From positions 100,726,513 to 100,790,512 of the forward strand of contig CM051521.1 of assembly GCA_028015205.1 (NCBI GenBank): a stretch of 64,000 nt of DNA, read 5' to 3'. A program made the position numbers and the translations under genes. The DNA is from Mytilisepta virgata (lineage: Eukaryota; Mollusca; Bivalvia; Mytilida; Mytilidae). Positions 22,001 through 34,000 of this stretch are shown here, one piece after another; the first letter of the stretch is position 1, and each line of letters opens with the position of its first letter. Below the pieces are notes generated by a model. The model was not told the origin of the DNA. It did not search any database and worked only from the letters and a program-made list of their open reading frames with translations.

Positions 22001-25000
22001 ATTTGTCCTGAGATGACTTAAAATGTTCTTGACCTCTATCAACAGTAACATTTGCACAGCTGGATGTCTTAATTGGAATTGCCTCATAATCACCTGCTAG
22101 TACATTAAATTCTCCAAGCTGTTTATTCTTAGGAATGCTAATAGTCTCAGTAGTTGGGTTCATGATTTTAATGGGTACCATATTATTTGCGGAAACAGTA
22201 GCCAGAGATCTAGCAACAAGTAATCCCCTTTTTGTCACAAAATCACTTGCAGAACATACACCTTGGTATCCTGTGGAAACTTTACTTGGAACCCTTCCCC
22301 AAACAACTGATTCAGAATTAGCAGGAAAATTTAATCTTTTGGAGGACAAAACTTTAGATTTAGGAAAATTTACTGTTAAAGATTCAAAATTTAAAGTTAC
22401 ACCATTTGACTTTAAATACTGTGTACCGGTACCTAAAATGAGTGGATGTGAAGTATCCTTTAACACATAAACATCAAAACTTGTTTCTTTACAATCAATA
22501 ATACCATTAACTGTTGCAACTCCATCTATTTTTACCTCATCATTATTTGCCAAAATTATTGTATTATCAGTTATTTCAAATAAATCACTCTTATGTTTTG
22601 TTGACAATAAATCATATAAAAATCTAGACATTAAATTAATTGAACTACCAGTATCTAAAAGTGCTGAAACATTAAGATTGAACTGAACAGGTAGATATAA
22701 AAAATTTCTAAAATTACTTACAGATGCTTTTGGAAAATGATCTATTCCACTTACAAAATTATCACTATTTACAGTTCGCACAGAAGATCTTCTCTGAATT
22801 AAAGTTCTGTCGCGTTTGTTCACTGCCTCTCCCCCAAGCGACCGCGACCTTGTTCCCTTGGGCGTTGGATGTTTCCCGAGTTTGAATTCCTTTTGAAGCA
22901 GTGTACGGCGGAATGTCCAGCTTTGTTACAAATTTGACAAATTGTCACCGTACAATCTCGTTTGGTATGTCCTGTTTTTCCACAGTTAAAACATTTCACT
23001 GTAGTCCTTCTGTTGGTAGTTTGGGAAGGCCTTGAATCCATGCTGGTAGTATCCAAACGTTTAAGAATTTCATTCATTTGTTCCTCCAATTTGGAAAGTC
23101 TGTCCTGGCTGGCTGCTGCTGCAACAACGGGTGCAGGAGTTTCCATTTGAGTTGAAATCATACCAGAATGTCTATATCCATAGGCTTCTCCTAATTTAGC
23201 TGAATTGAAAGCCTGATGCACATCGTCAGGATTTCCAGCACGAACAAAGAAGGCTAATTGTGATGGTAGTCCTTCAATAAATTTCAACAAAATTTCCTGG
23301 GAATTTTTGTTAATTTTAAGTCCCTTTTCGAGGATCTGGCTTAAATAATCCTCCAGTTGGTGACCTGGTAAAAGTCTCAGGTTCTGGAAAATTTCAGTCT
23401 CAACTAACAGAACAGGTTGACGAATTGAAACATATTTATTTTTATATTCCTTGACTAATAATTCCCAATCTTGTTTAATTATGTCATCAAGACTGGCAAA
23501 CCACACTTGAGCTGGTCCACATAAATGTAATTGAAATGCGGCACATTTTCTGCTGTTGGTATCAAGTTTATTACAAACTGTATAAGCATGGAAGTTTGAT
23601 AAGAACTGGTCAGCATTCTCAGTAGAATATCCACTAAACTTGTATATTGTTAGTTTTGCTGATGAATCCATTTCTGAGTCAGATGAATCACTAATTAAAT
23701 TATCTGAATTGCCATCATCAGAGCTATTATTGTCGGCTGAATCGAAACAGTATCTAATAGATGTGTCCAAAGAATAATCAGCAACACTAGTTAAAATCGG
23801 ATCATCATTCAATAAATGGTCAGTCTCATTGTAAAAATATCCATCATCATAATGCTGACTGTAGAATTCATCCATTCACTATCACATTTATAAGTTTGAG
23901 ATTCTCCACCATGTAATGCTGTAAATAATACCCCATGTAATGTTGTAATGTTGTATACCATGGGTGTGGGTATTGGGACGGTTGTTCTTCCCTTGCGAGA
24001 GGCTTTTCTACATACAAAGTCTGTTAAGGTTCACTGTTTATTATTCCAAAATGATGATGTAAATATATAAATTGAATGATGTTATTGCTCTGATGGTAAA
24101 CTTAATCTCTCTCTGATGTTCTAACCTTATTCACTAACTCTCTGATGTTTAACTTATTCTCTGATCTTAACTTGTTTATGTCTCTCTCTAATTCTCTCAT
24201 TCTCACTTTCTTACTTCTCCTAATACACAATTCCTAACTCACAAACTCCTCCCATCATATTTTCTCTTTTTCACTCTCTCATCCAATCACAATCATTCTT
24301 ACAAATTTAGAAATCAAAGATAAAGACAAATATAAAGATGTCACTACATGAAATAAATGTGTATTGAAATATGCCAATGTTCCTTATCTTAATCCTGGCC
24401 TGGTGTTATCCAAACATAACTTGATTTTGATATATATGACTTGATGATATACATGACACATGTTGGAACCATACTGTTACCCTTCTCTGAGAAAGTTGCA
24501 ATAAAATGATGTTTATTTAGATAAGATACTTAGAAAATGAATAAATAAAAATTCACAATTTAGGAAGGTAAAACCAATACATAACACTTTGACATAATAG
24601 GCTTTAATGTGTTTTTTACTCATCCTTTTAAAAGTAAATTATGAATTACATTTATACTAACATATCTGTGCATGTTTTTTTTCCAGATTTATCAGAATGT
24701 GAGTTAACACAGATTCCAGATGCAGTTTATATGATGTTGAAAGAAACAACAGTCCAAAGCTGTGATCTATCTAGAAATTTATTACAAAATCTCCCCAAAA
24801 AATTTTGTTCCAAGTTTTCTAAAGTAACAGGTAATATGCTTTATGAAAAACACTTAATTTCAGTTATTATTTTCTCAAATATTTATGTTCTAGCATGTTT
24901 TGTACATGTATGTTAAATTCTGAATAAGAAAGTTTAATTTGAAATATTTTAAGCAATGTTATTGATAAGTTGGACACAGAAAAGAAAATTAAACCCCAAA

Positions 25001-28000
25001 GCTATACAGTGATAAATATTTTTGCATTGATTCCAGAATCTGAATGTGTATTTAAATCACCGCCAAACATCAACACTCAACGTTATTATAAACATAAACA
25101 TTCACAATCAAATCGATTACCAGACCAGACCAGCCTAACAATATAATAATGACTGGAAATAAATTCAACCCTAGACGTGGTGGTCGTGGCCGTGGTGGGG
25201 GTACAAGAAGGGGCAAACCCCAGCAGCCAGAAAGTACGGGGCAGCACACCTCCCGACAAGATGGTTTTTCCCAGGGGCTCCCTGATCTCAACTATCGTAG
25301 CGGTAGATCACAGTCAGTAAAACGCCGACGACCAAATGAAAATGAAAGTTCTGATATTAGTGATTTTATTTCAAGCATGTCAAAAGATGAAGACACCCTC
25401 AACCTTTTTATATCTGAGTTGTTTAAAAATCATGCTGTCAAAGAAGCACTAGTCACTACTATTCAAAATGAAGTTGCTGATATACTTCATGATAGAATTA
25501 ATAAATTAGAAGACCGTCTTGAAGAGATGGAACAGTACTCGAGGCGTACTTGTCTCAAGTTTTGTGGAGTCCCTGAAAGCGAGGGCGAAAATACCGATGA
25601 ATTAGTGCTTTCTATCATTAATGATCATATTCTGAAGCACACCGAAACAGAGCTTACACTTGATCATATTGGTAGATCTCATCGGCTGGGCAAGCGAAAT
25701 CCTGATGGGCCAAGGAATATTATTGTTCGATTCGTAACTTACAGATACAGGGCACTTGTATACTCAAATAAACGTTTTCTAAAGGACAGAAACTCTGATC
25801 CGAGAAATCCTACAAAAATCTTCATTAATGAAGCCCTGACGAGTAAGAGAGTCAATCTCTTCAACAAAACACGAAAATTATACAACGATAGACTTATCAA
25901 AAACTGCTGGACTCTTGATGGGCGTATCTTCGTTCGCAACATAGAGGATACCCAATCAATCCTCATCAGTACCAAGTCTGATCTCAGCCAGTTCCTTAAT
26001 ATTAGGATTCAGTCGGTAGATGGCCATGCTTCCATAATTCAACATCCTAATCGCCAAGATTCGCTTAACGTTAGTGCACCACCGTTCAATCCACGAGGGG
26101 GCGACGACGGAGTAATAACATCCACTCCAATGCCAGGGGCAATGGGTACTACCAGTGAAAGACGACGATCAACATCATGAAAATAACTGTTAGCCAATAA
26201 ATGAGCTATACTGTCTTGTCTTAATTATATTATATGATAACTATTATAATTATAATTATAAGACTGAATGTAATTACAATTTTCCCCAAATTGATGACAT
26301 TATGATAATGTACAATTAATTTATGTTGACGTGGGATTTTTCTTTACTTATTTTCAATGTGTATAGTATACCATTTTTGTTTTTATTTTTCTTTTATTTG
26401 CTTACATGAGTATGAAGTTGACTTATCCCCCTTTGTCCGTTCTTGCTAAATTGTTATGATGTGGGGACCCCTGTTTTATTCTAATATTACAAGCGTAAAA
26501 CATCACATAAGATTTAATAAATCTTTATTGATCTTGATGTAAGCATATTTCTCTTTTGGATATGTATATCATACCCATTTTTACATGGCTGCAGATAAAT
26601 GCATGACCTTCTAAAATTCTATGTTGAAATGGTACTCAATACTTTAACTTTAATATCCATCCCTGTTTCTGAACAGCCTAGCTATACCTATTTTGTGTGG
26701 CAATAAATGTGCATTTCATTCCATTAGACTACTCCTTTATTCGATTTTCTGTTCAGTCAAAATATCCGTCATACACTATATTAACACTAAATATTACCAA
26801 TGCGTACAGGAATATCTTTTCGCAGATCACGTTCTACGAACAAATCTTTTTTTTTTTTTTCTTGTGAATTTTAAACCATAAATTTCATTTGTTATCGGTT
26901 ATACCCAAACAATTTATTTGAGCAGTCAAGGTCCTTCCAGATGGTCTTTTACTTGCCTCCATTTTATATTTTTTTGATAAGCACAAACCAATTATATTCA
27001 TATATCTTGGGAGCTACATGTAGTTGTGAGTTTTTGTCGTACAGTGATACAAACTGGGATGTGTCAGACGTATATTGGTCTAAATATATTATTTCTCTGT
27101 TGATTATTGTAATTTTAGCTGTATTTACATTCGATAATGGATAACAACTGTATCATTATATGTGATTATTTACTGACACTTCCTATTCTCAAACTAATGT
27201 ATATGAACTTACATTTCTCAATGTATGTAATGAATATGTTAATGCAACTTTGTAATGATGTACATCCAAATCCTGGACCAGATCAATCTCGATTTATTAA
27301 CCAAAACATCTCTATCGTTAACCTAAATATCAATTCAGTGAGACACAAAATTGATTTACTTGAGGCCGAATTAGGCAACCATGATATTATATGCTTAACT
27401 GAATCCAAATTGGATGAATCAGTTAATAGTTCAGACCTTTGCATTGATAACTTTCTAAATCCCGAGCCATTTCGCAAGGATAGATTGAACGATAGAGGTG
27501 GAGGTTTACTTCTTTATATTAGAAACTCATTACTTGCAATCCGTAGACCTGACTTAGAGGTACCTGAGGTCGAATCAATTTGTGTTGAAATTCATGTTAA
27601 AAATAGAATTTTTCTATTGGTCTGCCTATATAGACCACCTAATGCTAGAGTAGCTTCATGGGATCATATTGATAATCTCTTTGATAACTGCACTGATGCA
27701 AATTTTGATAACATTATTGTTGTAGGTGATATTAATGTTGATCTTCTGACTGTTAGCAATACTCATAGATTTTTGAGATTATGTGAGCGTCTTGGTTTTA
27801 TTAATTTTATAGAAGAGCCTACTCGCATCACTCCAACTTCATCTACGCTTATAGATCCTATCCTTACTAACAATCCTAGGATTGTTAGAGATAGTTATGT
27901 TATGTCAAATTTTTGTAGCGATCATTGTCCAACAGTTATGGAGATCAACTTTACCTCACCTCGAGAAAAATCTTACACTAAGGAAGTTTGGGATTATGAT

Positions 28001-31000
28001 AGGGCAGACTATGATGCCATTCAACAACACCTGCAAGATATTGATTGGGAGGGTAGTCTTGAAAACTTGAATGATGTTAATTTGATTAATGAGAACATCA
28101 ATGGGGAGATATCCTTTACCATGAATTCTTTTATTCCTAAGAAGACGATTCGAATTAGACCAAAAGATAAGCCCTGGATTAATAATGATATCAAGAAAAA
28201 TATCAGAAAACGTAATCGTCTTCATAAAAAAGCTGCTACACGCAATCTTGCAGGTGATTGGGAAAAATTTAGAAAAATTAGGAACGATATTATTGCTATG
28301 ATCCGTGAGGCCAAGAAGTCTTATATTGTAAACCTGCAAAACTCTCTTATTGATAAATCTATACCTCCTGGTAAATGGTGGAGAGTTGCCAAGGGAATAA
28401 CCAAATTTAAAAATAAAAATGAGGTTAAAGGTCCAATCAGGTCAAATGGTGATATTTTTTTTCACCCATTTGAAAAAGCATGTACAATAAATGAATATTT
28501 TTCTTCTGTTTCTACTCTGGAGACAGAGCCTGACTTGCCCAATGACCCGCCCCATTCACCATTTGAGCTCTCTGACGTTGATGTGTCTGAGCGTGATGTT
28601 ATTGATCAATTCGAGATTTTGAACATATCAAAGCCAGGTGGACCCGACAATCTTCAGCCAAAATTTCTTAAGGTAATCTTTCGCTCGCTTGTCACACCTA
28701 TTACTATTTTATTTATTATAATAATAAGAGTATTCAGAGTGGTGTTGTGCCAGGTGAGTGGAAGAGAGCCAATGTTTCAGCTATATATAAGGGAAAGGGA
28801 GGTAGTGATAACGCAGCGAATTATAGACCTATTTCAGTTACTAACTGTTTTAGTAAGATGCTTGAGAAAATTATTTTTAAGCATCTGCACAATTACCTTC
28901 TTAGGAATCATATCCTTACTGATGATCAATCTGGTTTTCGGCACAAGGACTCTACTGTCAACCAACTACTTGTTATATATGACGTCATTATGAAAAATTT
29001 AGATATTGGAAAAGATGTCCGATTTATTTTTTGTGATTTCTCCAAGGCATTTGATCGTGTATGGCATAGAGGTTTACTCTACAAATTACGAAAATATGGT
29101 ATCTCAGGAAAATTATTAGAATGGTTCGAAAGCTATCTCACTGATCGTAAACAGAGAGTTAGTATGGACGGTCATTATTCTACATGGAAGTCTATTAATG
29201 CCGTAATGCCGGTGTGCCACAAGGTTCTATTCTGGGTCCTTACCTGTTTCTCTTGTATGTCAATGACATAGTAGACGCTGTTTCTAATAAAATTAAACTT
29301 TTTGCCGATGACACTTCGTTATACTGTGTTGTTGATGACGAGGAGGCAGCTACTGACTCCCTTCAGTCTGATCTGAATAACCTACATGCCTGGGCCACCA
29401 ATTGGGCAATAAATTTTAATGCTAATAAGACAAAGTCTATGTTATTTACCAGAAAACGTGACGTCAATATTCCATCTTTGTATATGAACGATATTGCCTT
29501 GGAGAACACAAATAATCATAAACATCTTGGTTTAAATTTTAACCGACAAGGTCTTTGGAAAGACCATATAAACGATATTTATTCTAAGGCGTGCTCTAGA
29601 CTAAACATCCTTCGCCTTCTAAAATACAATATAGATAGAAACTCCTTAGTGAGATTATATGTTGCTTTTGTGAGACCCATTCTTGAGTATGGTAATGTTG
29701 TCTTTGATAACTGTACTCAAGAAGAGTCAAACTTATTAGAGTCTGTCCAGTATGAGGCTGCCAGAATTGTTACTGGTATGCGTAGAGGAACATCAAGGAC
29801 AAAATTATATAATGAGCTAGGATGGGAATCATTGCAGAGCAGACGCAAGAATCAAAAGTTGATACTCGTTTTCAAGGCTCTTCATGGATTCCTTCCAGCT
29901 TATATTTCTGACTATGTACTATCTCACACAAATAGAAATGAGAATTATATGATTAGAAATCCTAGATTTTTCAATGTACCAAATGCTCGTACGACGTCAT
30001 ATAAGAAAAGCTTTTTCCCCCATACATTAGATATGTGGAATGAGCTTGACGATGATATACAGAATATCACATCTCTCTCCGGGTTCAAAAACAAATTGAG
30101 AGAGGAGATAGAAAAACCTCCCCTTCACTTCTCAGTTGGTCCACGCAAACTTAATATTATTTATTGTCAGCTTCGTAATGAAGTTAGTAATTTGAACCAT
30201 CATTTATTCAATTCGCATTTGTCGGAGATCTCGAGTTGTGCATGTGGTGGAGATATTGAGGATAATTACCACTACTTATATATTTGTCCACTGTACAGTG
30301 TTCCACGAGAACATCTATTTGCCAGACTTAGCGAATTTTCTCATATTCTTAGTGTCCATATACTTTTACATGGCTCAGTCGATCTGTCTCTGGAGGAGAA
30401 TACAGAAATAACAAAATCTGTTCTGGAATATATTGAGAGTACAGAACGATTTCAATAGTTTTGAAAATGCTTTAAGCTACCATGTGCATCAACTATTATG
30501 CTTTCAACACACGCATTGAGTCTTCAAGTCTCGACATTATATATAATATATGTATAGTTAAACGCCGATAGTTTTAAACTGTTTAATTAATTTATCTCAA
30601 AAAGATACTCACATCCTGTGCTCCCAGCCCCTTAAAACACGTCCATTAAGACTGCTAACTTATTTCATTTTGATAGTCATAAGATTGCTAGTTTATTCGA
30701 TTTTAATTTCAGTGTCATAAGAATACGTACTTATTTGATTTTCACTGATACTTATCTGATTAATCTATCAAAAACTGATTCCTATTACTCAGTACATATA
30801 CATGTTTCCAAATGGCGTTTATGTTAATTTCGTTTTTTTTATTTTTATCTTTTTTAAAATATAGCTAATTCCCCTTATATAACTTAGCATATCTAAGACA
30901 TAATAGTTGAAGTCATGAGGTGGATACTTTCATACTATCAAAGTTATACTATTATACTAGAAAATTACTAAATATTATATGTTTGGCATCTTTGACTCCA

Positions 31001-34000
31001 CTTCTGGTGTATACTCAAGTGATCATATGAGATTCAATTGTTACTATGTTAAATCATTATATCTGTATACACTATTTCATCCTTAATTTATTATTCCTCA
31101 AGTCATGTATTTCAGATATTATTAGTATGATAGATACTAAAATCACTATGAGTTCACTTGGGGTGGAGAAAGAGGTGTTGAATTACTGACATCTCAAGTT
31201 CAATTGCTACTTTTACTTATTTGTACCATCTTGTAATTGTTGGGATAGGATTTACATAGGCATTGCCTGTTATCCAATACCCTTTGATGTTATTATTCAA
31301 TAAAATGTTTGAAATGAAATGAAATTGATTCCAGCTTTTATATTAAGATAAGATAGTCCTAATCATAGGGCAAAAGATGAGATAGTCCTAATCATAGGGC
31401 AAAAGATAAGATAGTCCTAATCATAGGGCAAAATATTACACTCTCTGACCTAAATTAAACATCTGTCAATTTGGTGAAAGGAGAGGTACTGACCACCATA
31501 CTATTAAGTATGTGAAAATGTAAGGATTTTGGAAAGCATCAATGAGACAATGTCCCATGAGATTGAAAATGGGGAAAATATTACATAAAGGGATGATTGT
31601 GTGGTCTTAACAAGCCCCACTTAAAGAAAGGTCTAAATGGCATTTTATCTGACCCTTCCCATTCAACCACCCTTTACAGTGGCAGTCCAAATTGGCTTCC
31701 CTCTGTGTCCTGCCCCACTCCTATTTGATTTTGTTTCAATAAATTTTTGAATTGGTTCTTGTCCTGAAGAAGCATGAAATATTTGCCATTTAAAAAATCT
31801 TAAATTTTGTGCATTTGTTTCTACTGATCAAATGCAATGATACTTATATTATCTGGTTAGAAAGATTTAAAGTACACAAAATTAGCTGCAGGGAGACGTA
31901 TCACCCTACTCTGACACATTATACTGACTCCAGTCCTCGCTGTTACTCCTAGATGCGACGTGCTAGGCGGAGAAGCAGCAAATATCAGTTTTAATGTCTA
32001 TGGTTTGACCTGGCCAGGGATCGTATGCACGACCTTCTGCACTGGAGGCGAGCATGCTACCACAAGACCACCGAAGCAGTTTGCTTCATGTATGTGTTGT
32101 ATAAGTAAATAATAACATCTGTACTAATTTCTGTAAAAACCTTTTATTTTATGTATATATTTATTAATCTTTTATATAATTCATATATCTACAGAGCTCA
32201 AAATTAATGGAAATAAATTGCAGACTTTACCAGATGAATTGAGAAATCTTCAAGAACTACAGCATCTTGATATTTCTACCAATAATCTAGAGAAAATACC
32301 ACAAGTTGTATTTCTTTGTGTAAACCTGAAACAACTCCACATCCATAGTAATTCTATATCAGGTATGTTAAGAAAATATTTATAGGGTATGAAGTTGAAG
32401 AAATAAACATGAAATGCACTCTGAGTTCAGACATTTATGGTCATGCTTCTTTTGTGGAGAAGAAATTGAAGGGATGATCATAATCAAAACTCATGTTTTC
32501 ATTTATCCAAGTAATATTCTTTTGCATCGTGTACTTGAATCACAGTCCTCAAATGTTTGCATTAATAAAAGTAAGATGCATTAATTTTTTAATACACATT
32601 AAAATCTTTTTGGTTATTAACTCATCAAGAGTACAGCATTTGTTGTAGTGATTCATTCGTAAGGATACATAATGTTCAGAATCACCTTTGACCAAGGTAT
32701 CTAAAATTTTTAACTTGTATATATGTATAGGTAGTATATAGGTAGTTTCGTTTTTTATACTGACTATATTATGTGGAATATCTAGACGAGCCCGAAGGGC
32801 CAGTTTAGATATTCCCTTTTTCAACTAACTTTAATGTGCACTATTTTTCATAGTGGAAGAAGTTTGTTGACCAATCATTTACGCGTGACCTCATTTTGAC
32901 TATTTGCGTGAATTGACGACTTGTCATCGATAATGTCCGTAATTCATTTGACGATCAGATAAGTAGATCCTTCTGCATTATGTCACACAATGTATTGCCT
33001 AATATTTTCAGGGATACAGCCTGTATGTGATACTCGAAAATATTAGCTAAAAGATCAAAGAAAATATGTATAAATTGCCGATAAATATTTATATATATAT
33101 ATTTACATTGTATATGAACTTTTTTGAAGATACAAACTAAGTAAAGATTATAAATGTAGGGGCATGTTCAAATTTAAAAAGTAAGACAATTGTGGATTTC
33201 TTTCTTTACAGGTATAATTTCTAATTATCCTTTATTTATGGTTGAAAATAAAAATTTATCTGTATTGAAATTGAAGTACTGTTAAATTTGTATTAAGGTC
33301 AAAAATTGAGTTTACTCTACCTTTCAGAGCCAAAAATTAGTATCTTCTTCTACCCTGGCTAAATTTAAAATTTTTACAGTATGAATTATAAAATCAAAAT
33401 CAGATTTAAATAATATCTTCATAACTAAATATAATAACATGTACATATACCAGTAATCCAATGAATTTTAATTAAATCAGAGATAGACATTGGGAGGTTA
33501 TATCCTAACAAACTTGTGTCCAGTTTTTCACCTTTATACTTTGTACATGAATACTTCTCTTTTAGTGATGTTTTGATGATTGATTTTAAGTATAAATAAT
33601 TGATAATTAATAGTAAAATGTCATAATCAGTTATAACCAATTATAATCAATTGTATATAAATACTATAAAAAGCTTAATAATTATTAAGAATGGATGCAC
33701 TTTACCTCTGGGTTGCAAATTAAATGTACTCTAAAACCAACCAGTTTTATTTACTAATGCATATTCTGTGCATATCAAAGCTTTAGTTTTCATTGGTATA
33801 CTCTGCACATTGATAATGACATATTACTAGTATTGCATAATATTCTTAATGGTACCAATTGTTATTCTCTGCTGTCTGTCATATTTTGTCATATTGTATA
33901 TCATTTTGTTTGCCATAGCATGTTTATGCTTTATGTAAACTAAACTATTCATTCAATGACATCAGCATTCTTTATGCGTCTTAAAATTTGGATAAAAACA

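Larger units (their letters stand above)
16564..24586 (-). mobile_element. Complete Ty3/gypsy LTR retrotransposon, 8.0 kb, antisense in LRRC20 intron 1
   Basis: Two 675-bp direct repeats (16564-17238 and 23912-24586) begin TG and end CA, and I found no mismatch on reading them side by side. CTTT flanks both sides (16560-16563 and 24587-24590) as a 4-bp target duplication. Order on the minus strand: 5' LTR, primer-binding site, gag, pol (PR-RT-RNaseH-IN-chromodomain-like), a 1.2-kb AT-rich stretch, polypurine tract, 3' LTR. The order RT-RNaseH-integrase defines Ty3/gypsy. Identical LTRs, clean target duplication and unbroken ORFs indicate a very recent insertion. No env-like ORF is present. 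Confidence 0.95.
25037..31323 (+). mobile_element. Near full-length APE-type non-LTR retrotransposon (LINE) in LRRC20 intron 2
   Basis: The element is bounded by the 11-bp direct repeat ATTGATTCCAG at 25026-25036 and 31324-31334. It contains ORF1, a spacer of about 950 bp, and ORF2 with an AP endonuclease followed by reverse transcriptase. The 3' end after the AATAAAATG stretch is a short run of TGAAA-type repeats next to the duplication. ORF1 is intact; ORF2 is disrupted twice. The CCHC-like C terminus and N-terminal NPGP motif fit the CR1/L2-like group, but I cannot fix the clade. It has the same orientation as the host gene. Confidence 0.9.

Noticed and set aside
20037..22470. Plus-strand ORFs inside pol (for example 21037-21315, 22135-22470)
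   Set aside because: They are antisense shadows of the long pol reading frame.
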